DNA from: Cryptomeria japonica
Taxonomy: Eukaryota > Streptophyta > Pinopsida > Cupressales > Cupressaceae
Reading direction: 5' to 3'
DNA: 58,000 nucleotides
NCBI RefSeq assembly: GCF_030272615.1
Contig: NC_081415.1
Location: 376,605,392 to 376,663,391 of the forward strand
Within the stretch, counting starts at the first letter, position 1; every line of letters begins with the position of its first letter. Under the pieces are notes generated by a model. The model ran no database searches, had not been told where the DNA came from, and saw only the letters and a list, made by a program, of their open reading frames with translations. This document shows positions 1 to 11,203 of the stretch, piece by piece. A program made the translations under genes and the position numbers.

Positions 1-2121
1 GATTTATATCTTGTCGAATTAATAGGTGTTGATTCATCCTTCAATGATAGTTTATTAGTTGTAGTCATAGGAGTACTTACCGGTTTAGAGTTTTCCATAC
101 CAAATTTCTTTAGTATTTCTTTCAAGTACATTGATTGACATATGAATATACCTTTATTAGTCTATGAAATCTGCAATCCTAAAAAGAAGTTTATCTCCCC
201 AATCATAGACATTTCAAATTCTTCCTGCATCTTATTAGAAAAGTCTTTACACACTCCATCTTCTCCTCCAAAAATAATATCATCAACAAAAACTTCAATA
301 ACCAAGATGTCATCATTAGTCACTTTGAAATATAAGTTGCTATCAGCATTACCTTTAGTGTAACCAAGATTCAAAAGATATTTGTCCAATCTAGCATACC
401 AAGCTCTAGGAGCTTGCTTTAATCCATATAAAGCTTTCCTTAACCTTCAAACCATATCTTTGTCATTTGTCAAAGAAAATCCATTAGGTTGTTCAATGTA
501 AACTTCCTCTTCAAGATCACCATTTAGAAATGCACATTTAACATCCATTTGATATACTTTATAGTTCTTGTGTACTGCAAATGCTAGAAATAGTTTGACT
601 GCCTCAATTCTAGCTACTAATGCAAAGGTTTCATTGTAATCAGTTCCCTCTTTCTATGAATATCCCTTACACACTAATCTTGCTTTGTTTTGGATTACCT
701 TACCATCTTCATTAAGTTTATTTCTGAATACCCATTTAGTTCCAATTACATTTTTATTTTTAGGTCGGGGAACCAATGTCCATGTGTTATTATTTTCAAT
801 TTATTCCAATTCATCTTCCATAGCTTTAATCCAATGTTTATCTTCACATGCCTCAAGAATAGTTGCTAGTTCAATTTGAGAAATTAAGCATACCTCTTCC
901 AGCCATTACTCCTTGATACTTATTCCCAATTATCTAACTTTCAGAGTGATTCAATCTTACATACCTGGGTGTGTTCACTTGATGTTGTTCTTCAGTCACT
1001 ATGGAATTCTCATATGATATTGGTGTGACTGGATCAACATTTTGTACTGGTGCACTCAGTGTAGGTTCATTTGTGATTATCTCAATTGTCAGTTCAGAGT
1101 CCATAGACCTTGAATTACCTGTAAACTGTTCATCAATCTTCACATTTGCACTCTCAATGATTTTCTACAATCTCTTATTAAAACATCTATATACCTTTCT
1201 CTTAGATGAATAACCAAGAAATATTCCTTCATCACTTCTAGGATCAAATTTACCAATATAATCATCTCTCCTAATATAACATTTGCTTCCAAATATTCTG
1301 AAATATTTAAGAGTAGGAGTATTACCAAACCATAGTTCATGAGGGGTCTTACCAGTTTCACCTTTGATGTGAACTCTGTTGAATGTGTAAATCGTTGCAT
1401 TCACTGCTTCTCTCCAATACACATGAGGTAGGTTTGCTTCTAATATCATGCTTCTAGCTGCATCCAGAATAGTTTTGTTCTTCCTTTCCACAACTCCATT
1501 CTATTGGGGTGTTTGAGGTGCTGATAACTATCTTCTGATTCCATTCACTTCACAAAATGTATTCAATTCCTTAGACGTGAATTCACCTCCTTGATCTGAT
1601 CTTAAACATTTGATTTTCTTACCGGTTTCATTTTCTACCATTACCTTGAATAATTTGAATTTCCCAAAAGCTTATGATTTCTCCCTGAGAAAAGTAACCC
1701 AAAACATTCTAGAATAATCATCAATGATTAGCATTAAATATATATCTCCTTGTAAACTTCTAGTTCTTGCCAGACCACATAAATCAGGGTGAATTAAATC
1801 AAGAACATTATTGGATTTCTTTGGAATACTCTTAAAAGTTGTTCTAACTTGCTTTCCAAATTGACATTCCTTACATACCAGATTGTGAGGTTTTACAATC
1901 TTAGGTAAATCCCTTACTACCTTAGTTGTACTGATCTTTACAATGCAATCAAAATTCACATGACAAAGTCTCTTATGCCATAACCAACTTTCATCAATAT
2001 GTGCAATTAAGCATTTTTTCTCATTGTTATTCAAATGAAATATATTACCTCTAGTATGATTACCGGTTGCAATTTCCAAACCAGTTTTATTCATGATTAC
2101 CGGTTGCAATTTCCAAACCAA
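1..2121 (-). pseudogene. Copia pol fragment of A1: pre-integrase, integrase and RT
   Basis: A broken polyprotein read from 2121 to 1. The first part (2121-1672) has the GAG-pre-integrase motif (TGLEIATGN, then LWHKRLCHVNF) and the CxxC half of the HHCC zinc finger (CKECQFGK). The integrase core follows; its first catalytic Asp motif reads IHPDLCG, and the catalytic Glu lies in NGVVERKNKT near 1491. The Thr usually before the first Asp is Pro here. Reverse transcriptase occupies about 930-1, with the ALYGLKQAPRAWY region near 380-440 and an intact FVDD catalytic box at 279-290. Stops and frame changes fall near 1670, 1520, 900-930 and 420-450. The protein would have integrated and copied the element; it is not functional now. 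Confidence 0.9.
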
Positions 2122-2131
2122 TTTTATTCAT
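2058..2131. repeat. 37-bp tandem duplication at the gag/pol deletion junction
   Basis: Two adjacent 37-bp copies, 2058-2094 and 2095-2131, differ at one base (G/A). Each starts GATTACCGGTTGCAATTTCC. The second copy runs straight into gag sequence at about 2132. Compared with the related element at 13452-21693, roughly 1 kb (end of gag, zinc knuckle, protease) is missing here, so the duplication marks the deletion junction. Confidence 0.85.
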
Positions 2132-2486
2132 GATACCTAACCCGGAAGCATTCCAGTTTTGCAATTTTGACAGTGGTATCACCTTCATTCAATGTCTCCA
2201 ATTTGTCCCAAATAGCTTTAGCAGGAGATCGGTCTGATAATCCCATGATTTGCTGATCTAACAATGCGCTCAAAAGTGTTTCTCTTGCTTTGCAATCATT
2301 CTCCTGATCTTTAACCAAGTTAGGTGGATTAGGTTGACTTTGTGTAGGACCAACATAGCCATTCTTTGTAACATCCCATATGTCTCTTCCAATGTAATTC
2401 AGATGTGTCTCCATTCTGATCTTCCATATACCATAGTTAGTTCCATCAAGTTTCAGACTGTCCTTCCTGAAATAGTTAGTTGCCAT
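2124..2486 (-). pseudogene. Copia gag N-terminal fragment (A1)
   Basis: About 120 codons starting MATNYFRKDSLKLDGTNYG, with the N-terminal copia Gag features: the NYGIWKIRMETHL box and the SPAKAIWDKLETLNEG segment. A full family Gag continues through a CCHC zinc knuckle into protease. Here the frame stops at the deletion junction after the ECFRVRYHE region. The chosen Met lies 43 bases downstream of the primer site complement, the normal place for copia gag, and it matches the start of the related copy at 20591. Gag would form the cytoplasmic virus-like particle; this fragment cannot. Confidence 0.88.
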
Positions 2487-2529
2487 AGAATCTCCTCAAG
2501 TTATTAAACTTTTACAAAAAGAGGACTTA

Positions 2530-2541
2530 GCTTTGATACCA
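2530..2541 (-). promoter_or_regulatory. Primer binding site of A1 (initiator Met tRNA)
   Basis: The minus strand reads TGGTATCAAAGC, one base away from the usual TGGTATCAGAGC complement of initiator-Met tRNA. It lies two bases inside the LTR end at 2544, where minus-strand DNA synthesis would start. Confidence 0.85.
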
Positions 2542-2543
2542 AT

Positions 2544-3608
2544 TGTTAGGACTCGGAGGCAACTAAGAGGGGGGGGTGAATCAGTTGTCTATTAATTTCA
2601 ACCCAAATATAACTTAATCAAGCTTGATGCATAATACCAATAAACCAAACTTAATGTCGGTTGACAGTTTAACAGTTAATAACAGTACTGGTAAAGTGTA
2701 ATGCATGAAACAGAAAGACAAATAACATCCACAACACATAACATAGATATTTGTACATGGAAACCCTGTAAGGGGAAAACCCACGGTGGGAAACCTTACC
2801 CACAATCAGATGATACTAATGCAAATAGTATGTGTGTACAAATGGGGTCTGCACATGCAAAAAGGCCAACTACCTAGAGCTCACTGCTCAATCACAAAAT
2901 GGGAGTCACAGTGACTACAATTGGATGGTTAAATCCAATGATAATGTACTGCTCAAAGTAGCATCTTCATATGTTGGATTCAGTATCGGTTAAGCTTTGA
3001 TTGTCTTCTTCATACCTTCCTTGAATCTTGAAATTATGTTTGCGTGAGTAGCGGTGCTTATATTTTCATATACCTTATTACATTCCTCTACCACTACTAC
3101 ATAATCTCACAAATGAGATCTTACATATATACCAAAACCTAAGACCAAATGTGTAGGTCAGCTCACTAAGAATATTACAATTATATCAATTACAAATGAA
3201 TCAATATGTGATGCATTATGTTGGCTCAATGCATTTACAATAACAACCAATCAATAAATCATCTCCATAACGTGTCGTGCTGATCTAGAATAGATAATGT
3301 ATGCCGGTCCATAACCTAGACCAATTTGCTGGTAACAACAAATATGCAAACTCAATTAGACCAATAAACAAATCACCAAAACAAGTGTCCAAACCATGTC
3401 TTCAATATAACCAAGTAATCTCCAAATGATAACAAGTCATCCTCAGTGTCGGTGAACAATATAACCTACCGGTGAACCAAATACTTGTGACTATGCATAA
3501 GTCACTGAACATGTTGGGGAACATAACCAAAGATCTCTAGTGCTGATAAGTGTTGACAAGTGTTGACATCAATGACAAAACCAATATAACACATCCATAA
3601 TACCAACA
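2544..3608 (-). repeat. 5' LTR of A1 (family A)
   Basis: 1065 bp bounded on the plus strand by TGTTAGGA and ACCAACA. It contains the family A landmarks: GGGGGGGTGAATCA next to the internal end, a GGAAACCCTGTAAGGGGAAAACCC box, and the TGTTGACATCAATGAC segment near the outer end. The same landmarks in the same order occur at 13452-14534 and 20648-21693. Confidence 0.88.
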
Positions 3609-5030
3609 ATATGAAACTCTAGACACGATATAGTAAAAGAATTTGATGATGATTGTCGCATACAAAGATGCAGACCAATGTGACTTAAGAAAATGGGAAT
3701 GAAAGGGACTAATTTGCTCAAATTGATTAACTTGGTAGGACTAATTAACATGTTGATTGATGGACTAAATTGGAGTAGCAATTGATTAACCAAAAGAGAA
3801 GGATTGATTTGATTGAAATGATATAATACAATTGATGACATAATTGATTAAATAAGGAAATCAGACTCTAATGAAAATATTTAATCCCCGACTTAGGTAA
3901 AAAATGATGATGACCAAGAATGCATGAGTTCAAAATGACGATGATGATGATGCAAACTAAGAGTGGTGACCAAGATCTAATTAGTGACCAAGATGATCAC
4001 ACATAATGAGATAAACCACGCACTAGATAGATAATAACGGTGCAATAATTGAGATGATTACAACCAAGAGGATGAGTAGAAACTGAGATGATAAAGGTGA
4101 CCATGCAAGCTGAGACCCTAGTAGATGATAATGATGATGTAAGATACAAGTGATGACCAAGATCTAATTAATGACTAGGATAATCAGATGCAATGATGAT
4201 CATAAACATGATAGATTTATTTGACATCTATCTTAGGTAATCAAATTTTGGCTGCATAATGGGACAACTGACGTAAATTTGCTAGATTTAGAGGAAAATT
4301 CATTGAAGGACAAGACCAAACTAGAACCCAATGAAGTGAGATGTTTGACACTTTTGGATTGATTTTGACAAAATATTTTGTGACACCAAACATGAAAAAT
4401 ACACGAGTATAAAAAGTGCATTAACAAGCGTACATCTTAAGCTAGTCAAAAGGAAATACTTGTTGAATCCCCTTGCCCAGAATACCACATTCATTAGGTT
4501 AGACAGAAGCTTGGTAGAACTGGCTCCACTCCATAGCACACACTTCTCAGGAATACTAATCTTTGAATTTCTAAAGATCTTAACATCTCAATAAATTTTC
4601 TATCTTAAATTAAAGGGTACATGAGGTGTATCTTTGGCATGCACGTATCACAATGCCTCAGTCCATAAGTAGAAGGATTGGGTCTTCTATAACAATGGTT
4701 CGTAGTAGTAATATGTTGGGTCCATTCCAACAATGGATTATTGAAGTAAGATACTAGAGGCTTTAGTTGAGCTTATTAGTATAGAGAAGGCGTCCACATA
4801 CGGCACATTCACTCAACACTTTAGCCGCCTGACTGGGTTTTTTATATAGCGGCTTGAAAAACACCACTCGAGGATGTGCTGGAGAGATTATATCCCAACA
4901 TGCCTCTTTTTTGAACCATTCCCTTTAGGTGATGAGGCCCTCAAGATGTGATTCTCTAATAAAATAAAAAGATGAGTGTCACTAACACTTAAATTCTCTT
5001 GCATTTAGGACCACGAGAGCCAATGGAGAG
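3609..5030. other. No gene recognised
   Basis: AT-rich sequence with only short, stop-filled frames. About 3900-4200 carries degenerate repeats of GATGACCAAGATCTAATTA and several ATGATG runs. The stretch ends at the GATAG target duplication of the family B element. I see no promoter, RNA gene or protein motif I can defend. Confidence 0.5.
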
Positions 5031-5475
5031 GATAGTGTTGGCAATATAGCATTATAACAAACAATGAAAGATTGTTGGAATTTCATAAGGATATTGAAAA
5101 GGTTGTTGATGATTATGGATATAACTGATTAAAGATGTTTACTGTCTTGATATTATTATTTTGTCATTGATGTCAAGAAATTGATTTTCTAATTTAGTAT
5201 GATGTTGCCATATCTTGAGAAGTATGATTTAAAATATTATAAAGATGTCGGTAAAAGACATAGGAAAGAATATGATGAATAAGGGGATGAATAAGGTATT
5301 CAATGGGCAACTACTACCAAGTCAGACAATGATGGCATCATGATGTTTAGATTATTTTAACATCATACATATGTTGTAAAATTGTGAAGGTTAATACTAT
5401 ACTATGTTACCAAGCAAAGAACCTAGTCGGTAAACCCTAAGGTTATCGCTATCGGTTAATGAAGGCGGAATGTCT

Positions 5476-5524
5476 ACCGAGTGAAGTTTAGTATTCACCG
5501 AGTTATAACCGAGTTGCTACCGAG
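5476..5524 (+). promoter_or_regulatory. Iterated ACCGAG motif in LTR U3
   Basis: Four copies of ACCGAG start at 5476, 5497, 5508 and 5519, three of them extended to ACCGAGTT, about 330-380 bp upstream of the TATA box. The regular 11-bp spacing of the last three is about one helical turn. Maize rab17 DRE1 has an ACCGAGA core, so binding of an AP2/ERF factor is possible, but that is inference. Confidence 0.45.
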
Positions 5525-5855
5525 TTGTAACTGAGCTATAACATAATGCATTAAATGTTGGCATGCGTTATTTAATGAAGGAAGCTGATGAGCTGGAGCT
5601 AATTAAATGATTGGTGAGTCGTGGATGAAGTTTGTTAATGAATCTAAGGCAATGAAAAGTCGGCATGAAGATCTACAGTGCAGATTGAACCACAATACCC
5701 TGGCACAAGTTCAAAGACTAATATGAAAGTTCCAAGGTAGGGTAAAACATTTTCAGATCGAAAGATGCATTGAACCTGGACAAGATTGAAGATCTGATGG
5801 CTATGATTGATCGTGGGAAATGTGATCAAGGAGATTAAGTGGTTACCTAATTGTT

Positions 5856-5863
5856 TATAAATA
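5856..5863 (+). promoter_or_regulatory. Probable TATA box of the family B LTR
   Basis: TATAAATA. The same box is conserved at 12024-12031 in the 3' LTR and at 19287-19294 in the solo LTR, which supports it as the element's promoter. Confidence 0.65.
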
Positions 5864-6564
5864 GGAAACTGTTGATAAACAATGTATGCGGGCAAGTGTA
5901 TGCACAGGGATGCTACATAGTGATTACCAAGCACAGAAGCTTGAAGACCTGTTTGAATAATAGAGTATAAAAGCCCAACAGATAGATAAGATTAGTTCTA
6001 TGTCTAGATTGTATTGAACAAATAGTAATCTGCTTTAGCATTTTAGATGTAAAGTTGCAGATAGATTTTTATTACTGTTATTTTGTGAAAGTGATAGAAA
6101 ATCTCTTAACCGAGTGGACTTAACAATCTTATTTGTAAAACCCTCTAGCAAGGTGACATTCTGATTGAGTGTTTGAAATCCTTTAACAAGGTCACTTCTA
6201 ACAAGGTGAAGATCCTAACAAATCTGAGGGAAATCCGTTAACCGGGTCACATCTAGCAATGTGTTTGTAATCTTTAACAGGATTTGCTTTTAACCGAGCA
6301 TACTCTAGAAGAGTATACTTCTTAGTGGGTCTGAAATCCCATAGTGGTTTTTCCCTATCTGGGTTTCCATGTTAAATCTGGTGTTATGAGGTTTATGATG
6401 TTTATATGCTTGCATGTTTGACAGTTTTTGTTATATTACTGATATATATGTTACCGAGGTTGAATCTGATGTTTTTATGGAAGATTAAGTCTGTATGATT
6501 CACCCCCCCTCTCATCTTGTTGGCTATTGGATCTCTACTTATATTAAGTATCAGAACTATCAAT

Positions 6565-6576
6565 TGGTATCAGAGC
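6565..6576 (+). promoter_or_regulatory. Primer binding site, family B
   Basis: TGGTATCAGAGC, an exact match to the initiator-Met tRNA complement used by plant copia elements, two bases after the 5' LTR. Confidence 0.93.
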
Positions 6577-6627
6577 TTTGTACTTCGGAAAGAAAAGTTT
6601 AAAGGCACTTGAGTTAAAGATCCAAAG

Positions 6628-8163
6628 ATGTATAAGAGGGATGCACTGAAGCTGAACAAGTCAAGTTTCTCTACATGGCAGAAGAGGATGAAGCTACACC
6701 TATTAGGAGTTGGAGAATATGATGTATACTATCTAGAGAATGATTTTGTAACACCGAGCACCTACCCATTAACTATGGAAGAGATAAGGGCAAAGCAAGA
6801 ACATATTCAAGCAATGATTGAAATAACATCTGCATTGACCGATTCAGAGTTTAATGACCTAGAAGGCTGCAATGATGCAAAGGCAATGTGGGATAAGCTC
6901 ATATCAGTATATGGAGGAGATGAAAATGTTCAAAGAGAAAAAGTAGATAGTCTAAGAGGACAACTTGAAACTATGAGGATGAATGAAGGTGAGAACATAA
7001 CTCAGTACAGTACAAGACTAAAGGAGATTGTCAATCAAATCAAAGGAGCAGGTGGAACTATTAAAGAAAGGGATATAACAAGTAAGTTGTTGAGAACCCT
7101 TCTACCAGCTTATGCAATCAGAGTCTCTACAATCAATGAATTGAGTTCTGTACCTAATATTCCAGTTTCATTAGATGCTACTATTGGTAAGCTACATGCA
7201 TTTGAGTTAAGTAATTTTGATAATAGTGGATCTTCGGTAAATAAAGTTGAATCTGCATTTAGTTCTTTTCATCTTGATGAATCTAATGATTACAATGAAA
7301 GAAAGTATAAGTACTCTGAAGGAGATCACAGTGGAGCAAGTGAAAGATTTCATAAGAACATGGAAGAAGTACACAAATTGTATGAGGAAATCCAAAAGCA
7401 AGAAGAGTTTGAAGCACTATTAGCCAAAAGGTTACCGAGAGGCAAAGGTAAGTATAAAGGAAAACTACCTTTGAAATGTTTCAATTGTGATAAGATAGGA
7501 CATATGGCTTCTAACTGTCCTAACAAAGATTTTACTGAAAAGAGAGATTACCGAGATGACAAACAGAAAGATAATCATTATAGAGGATGCCGAGACTTCA
7601 GAAGAAGAGATAGAAAGACATGCTTAATAGTTGATGAGGAATCCAATGATGATAAATCAGATGATACAGATACAAAGGAAGTAGTTTATGTGGCTATCAA
7701 AGATGGATTAGATGAAGAAAGGTATGAAGAAAAATCCCTAATATCTCACATAAAAACTAATGATTCTTGGATTATAGATAGTGGATGCTCACATCATATG
7801 ACAGGAGATAAACACAAGTTTGTTATATTAGAAGATTATGATGGAGGCTATGTTAGATTTGGTAATGATGCACCATTTCTGGTGAAAGGTAAAGGATCTA
7901 TAACACTTCTTGACAATGCAAGATGCAATGATGTTTATTGGGTTGAAGGTTTGAAATACAATTTGTTGAGTGTAGCACAGCTAAACAACATAGGTTACCG
8001 AATAGAATTTCAGAAAGGAATTGTTAAAGTTCATGACAAGAATGGAAAGTTAGCTGCTACCGGGACACAAACAAAAGGTAACACATTTCACCTTGACTTA
8101 ACTCATAACATGTGTTTGTATGCAAAGAGAGATGGTTATGGTATAAAAGGTTTTGTCATGTAA
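6628..8163 (+). CDS. Copia Gag and protease (family B), frame broken before the integrase zinc finger
   Basis: 511 codons from MYKRDALKLNKSSFSTWQKR, the first Met after the primer site. Residues 1 to about 190 are the copia Gag capsid-like domain (FSTWQKRMKLHL, AKAMWDKLISVYGG, LRTLLPAYAIRV). A CCHC zinc knuckle, CFNCDKIGHMASNC, lies near residue 285 after a charged coiled segment. The aspartic protease starts near residue 380 with WIIDSGCSHHMTGD, where DSG is the active site. The C-terminus enters the pre-integrase region. Near 8131-8139 the frame shifts: the integrase finger continues one frame over (WYKRFCH), so this ORF ends at TAA shortly after. Gag packages the RNA and the protease matures the polyprotein. 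This is the best preserved ORF of the element. Confidence 0.93.
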   Translation: MYKRDALKLNKSSFSTWQKRMKLHLLGVGEYDVYYLENDFVTPSTYPLTMEEIRAKQEHIQAMIEITSALTDSEFNDLEGCNDAKAMWDKLISVYGGDENVQREKVDSLRGQLETMRMNEGENITQYSTRLKEIVNQIKGAGGTIKERDITSKLLRTLLPAYAIRVSTINELSSVPNIPVSLDATIGKLHAFELSNFDNSGSSVNKVESAFSSFHLDESNDYNERKYKYSEGDHSGASERFHKNMEEVHKLYEEIQKQEEFEALLAKRLPRGKGKYKGKLPLKCFNCDKIGHMASNCPNKDFTEKRDYRDDKQKDNHYRGCRDFRRRDRKTCLIVDEESNDDKSDDTDTKEVVYVAIKDGLDEERYEEKSLISHIKTNDSWIIDSGCSHHMTGDKHKFVILEDYDGGYVRFGNDAPFLVKGKGSITLLDNARCNDVYWVEGLKYNLLSVAQLNNIGYRIEFQKGIVKVHDKNGKLAATGTQTKGNTFHLDLTHNMCLYAKRDGYGIKGFVM

Positions 8164-9284
8164 ATTTTGATAATCTGATCAAAATAAGTAAGAAGCACCG
8201 AGTAAGAGGTCTACCAAGTCTTGAAAAACATGAGAATGCTATGTGCTGAGGTTGCCAGATGGGTAAGATGACAAGATCAAGCTTTACAAGTAAGTCTTAC
8301 ACTTCTAAGGGAATTTTAGATCTAGTGCACACTGATCTTTATGGTCCTATGAAAGTTCAAAGTTATTATGGTGATAAATATTTCATATTATTTGTGGATG
8401 ACTATTCAAGGATGATGTCAATAATGTTTTTAAAAGAAAAATCAGAAGCTTTTCAAATCTTTAAATGGTACAAGGCAAGAGTTGAAAATGAAACAAGAAG
8501 ATAACTGAAATGTCTTAGATCAAATAGAGGAGGAGAGTTCACATCTGATGAGTTCAATTTATTTTGCAATGATCTTGGTATTAAAAGACAAGTCTCTGCA
8601 CCGAGAACTCCACAGCAGAATGGAATAGCTGAGAAAAGAAATAGATCTATTGTGGATTGTGCTAGAACACTGATGATTGAAAAGAAGGTGCCACAAACAT
8701 TTTGGAGAGAAGCAATAAGCACAGCAGTTTATACCTTGAATCGAGTTCAACTAAAGAAAGGTACTTTGAAGACATCTTATGAAATCTGGTATGATAAGAA
8801 ACCTAATGTAAGTTATTTTAAAATCTTTGGAAGTAGATGCTATGTTCACAAAGATGATAGAAATGGCAAGTTTGATCAGAAAAGTGAAGAAGGAACATTT
8901 CTAGGTTATTCTTCTAGAAGCAAAGCATTTAAATGTCTGATCAAATCATCTAACAAAATAGTAGAAAGTGCAAATGTGAAAATTGATGAATTTGCAGAAA
9001 GAAATGATGAAGGAAATTCCAAGGAACCAGAAGACTATGATGAATTTGTCTATGTTCAACCGAGAAGACTGTTGAAGAAAAGAAAGAGAATATCCAGTTA
9101 CCAAGTGATGAAGAAGATCATATAGAGCCTACTGAACCTGTATTAGCCAAGTATGTCAGAAGACATCATGCACCAAGTTAGATTATAGGAGATAAGGATG
9201 ATCTAGTGATGACAAGGAACAAACTAAGACAGAACACATGTTTGATATCTAAATTTGAACCGAGAATAGTGAAGATTGGATAAA
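8139..9284 (+). pseudogene. Copia integrase (family B), degraded
   Basis: The frame starting at Trp 8139 reads the HHCC zinc finger, but the first His is Tyr (CAT to TAT type change) and a TGA interrupts the CxxC pair at 8247-8249. The core keeps the first catalytic Asp (HTDLYGPM). The second, expected in an RSDxGGEF-type motif, is Asn: RSNRGGEF with the Asn codon at 8523-8525. The Glu in NGIAEKRNRS is kept. A TAA at 8502-8504 lies just before the second motif, and the frame stops again at 9123-9125 in the linker to RT. Integrase would insert the cDNA into chromosomes; this copy lacks one catalytic carboxylate as well as an open frame. Confidence 0.92.
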
Positions 9285-9288
9285 TGCT

Positions 9289-10770
9289 ATGACAGAAGAG
9301 ATTGATCAAATCAAGAAGAATGACACATGGACACTAATCCCAAGACCAAAGGACAAAAATGTAATCGATACAAAGTGGATTTTTGGAAACAAGCTGAATG
9401 GCAAAGGAGAGGTCATTCGAAACAAAGCAAGACTAGTTTGCAAAGGTTATGCTCAAGAAGAAGGAATTGATTATGGTGAAACTTTTGCACCTGTTGCTAG
9501 ACTAGAAGGAGTAAGAACATTGTTGGCCTATGCTGCTTTCAAAAACTTCAAGGTATATCAAATGGATGTCAAATCTGCATTTTTGAATGGAATATTAGAA
9601 GAAGTTTTTATTGAACAACCTAAAGGATTTGTTGAAGACAATAATAAAGATTAGGTATGTAAATTGAACAAAGCTTTATATGGTTTGAAACAAGCACCTA
9701 GAGCATGGTATGAAAGATTGCACTCTTATTTGATTAAGATTGGTTTTATAAGGATAAGTGAGAACAACAACATGTACATGAAGAATGATGAAAATGGAAT
9801 ACTGATCTCAGCCATATTTGTTGATGATATTATATTTTGTGGGAATGACTCTTTATGCAAGAACTTTGGAAATGAAATGAGCAAAGAATTTGAGATGTCA
9901 TTAATCAGTGAGATAAAGTATTTTATAGGTTTACAGATACTGCAAATGAAAAATGATATTTTCATTACTCAATCCAAGTACATAAAGGAAATCTTGAAGA
10001 AATTTGGAATGGAGGATTCAAAACCAGTAAGTACTCCTATGACTACCAACTATAAATTATCAAAGAATGATGAATCTACATCTGTTGATGAGACACTTTA
10101 CCGATCCATAATTGGAAAGCTACAATATGTTGTTCATAGTAGACCAGACATAGCACATGCAGTAGGTATAGTTGCAAGATTCTCTGCAGATCCTAAGGAA
10201 ACACACATGACAGCAATCAAAAGAATTTTTAGATACTTGAAAGGCACTGAGGATTATGGCTTAGTATATCAGAAAGGAAATAATTTTCATTTAAAAGTTT
10301 ATACGGATGCAGATTGGGCAGGCAACATTGATGACAGAAAAAGCACAAGTGGAGGAGCTTTCTTTTTAGGAGAAAGACTAGTGAGTTGGCTTAGCAAGAA
10401 ACAAGGATGTGTTTCACAGTCAATAGCAAAAGCTGAATACGTTGTTGCAGCATTGAATTGTACCAACATTGCATGGATCAAACAACTGTTGGAAGGTATA
10501 AATGAGAAAGTTACCGTGCCAGTAACTATATTCTATGACAATACTAGTGCCATTAATATTTCAAAAAACCCTGTTATGCACTCTAAGACAAAGCACATCT
10601 CTATCAAATATCATTATCTTAGAGAAGAAGCTCAAGAGAAGAAAGTGGTGTTGGAGTATGTTAGCACAAAGGAACAAATAGCAGATATCTTCACCAAGGC
10701 ACTACCAAGGGACACTTTTGAATATCTCAGAAGTAAGTTAGGGGTCCTACCCCTATCTTCTACTCACTGA
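9289..10770 (+). pseudogene. Copia reverse transcriptase and RNase H (family B), one in-frame TAG
   Basis: A single frame interrupted only by TAG at 9652-9654, just before the VCKLNKALYGLKQAPRAWY motif; a Trp codon is likely there. RT opens with [19 protein letters not shown] and has [12 protein letters not shown] and the FVDD catalytic box at 9817-9828. RNase H begins near 10300 with YTDADWAG, its first catalytic Asp. The usual Glu of the STAEAEY-type motif is Lys (SIAKAEY, Lys codon 10429-10431). The C-terminus EQIADIFTKALP...LGVLP is the standard copia pol end. RT/RNase H copies genomic RNA to DNA in the particle. The RNase H change probably weakens activity beyond the stop. Confidence 0.93.
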
Positions 10771-11203
10771 CCGAGTTCGGTGAAAGCATCAATCCGATGA
10801 CTCTATTGAATAGATTTTTAGGAGTTGATGCTGCATTACACATTTTAGGATGTTTTCTAAAGGTGTATAGGAATTATTATAAGACATTATACAAGGAATA
10901 GGAATTGAAGACAAAAATACTCTGACCGAGACTCGGTTGATACACAACAGCAGGAAATCACTTCATACAGAAAGAAATTATGTTTTAGTTCTTTACTTTT
11001 TGGCATTGTTGTCAAAGGGGGAGAAGACTAATATTAGGGGAAAAGAATATCAGGGGAGAAGACTACAGATTGGAAAGAAGACTAAAGAAAAAAGGAGAGG
11101 TCTAATGTATGGGGGAGAGCATTTCAGCATTTCAGAATCACAACAATCCGAATCTTTTAAAGGTCAAATCAATTGGTTTTCCATCAATGCCAAATGGGGA
11201 GAT
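10771..11203 (+). other. 3' UTR of family B element with polypurine tract
   Basis: Holds no gene. A purine-rich run with GTCAAAGGGGGAGAAGAC lies at about 11011-11028, and the tract next to the 3' LTR (CCAAATGGGGAGAT, 11190-11203) is the likely plus-strand primer. The short open frame across 10937-11296 runs into the LTR and shows no domain. Confidence 0.75.

Larger units (their letters stand above)
1..3608 (-). mobile_element. Ty1/copia element A1, 5' part (runs off the left edge)
   Basis: Read on the minus strand the order is 5' LTR (3608-2544), primer site, gag N-terminus, then pre-integrase, integrase and reverse transcriptase. The 3' RNase H region and 3' LTR lie left of the window. The integrase-before-RT order and the FVDD box are typical of Ty1/copia. 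The copy is internally deleted between gag and the pre-integrase segment and carries several stops, so it cannot be autonomous. It is the same family as the copy at 13452-21693. The 5 bp outside the LTR are ATATG (3609-3613); the matching duplication is off the window. Confidence 0.9.
5036..6562 (+). repeat. 5' LTR of family B element
   Basis: Starts TGTTGGCAATATAG and ends AGAACTATCA. A TATA box (TATAAATA, 5856-5863) probably marks the U3 promoter. Further downstream are the TTTTTCCCTATCTGGGTTTCC box and TGATTCACCCCCCCTCTCA near the 3' end. It is collinear with the 3' LTR: the TATA box and the ACCGAG cluster both recur exactly 6168 bp downstream. Confidence 0.95.

Noticed and set aside
8453-8750. 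Antisense ORFs of 63-89 codons across integrase
   Set aside because: Shadows of the copia integrase frame on the plus strand.
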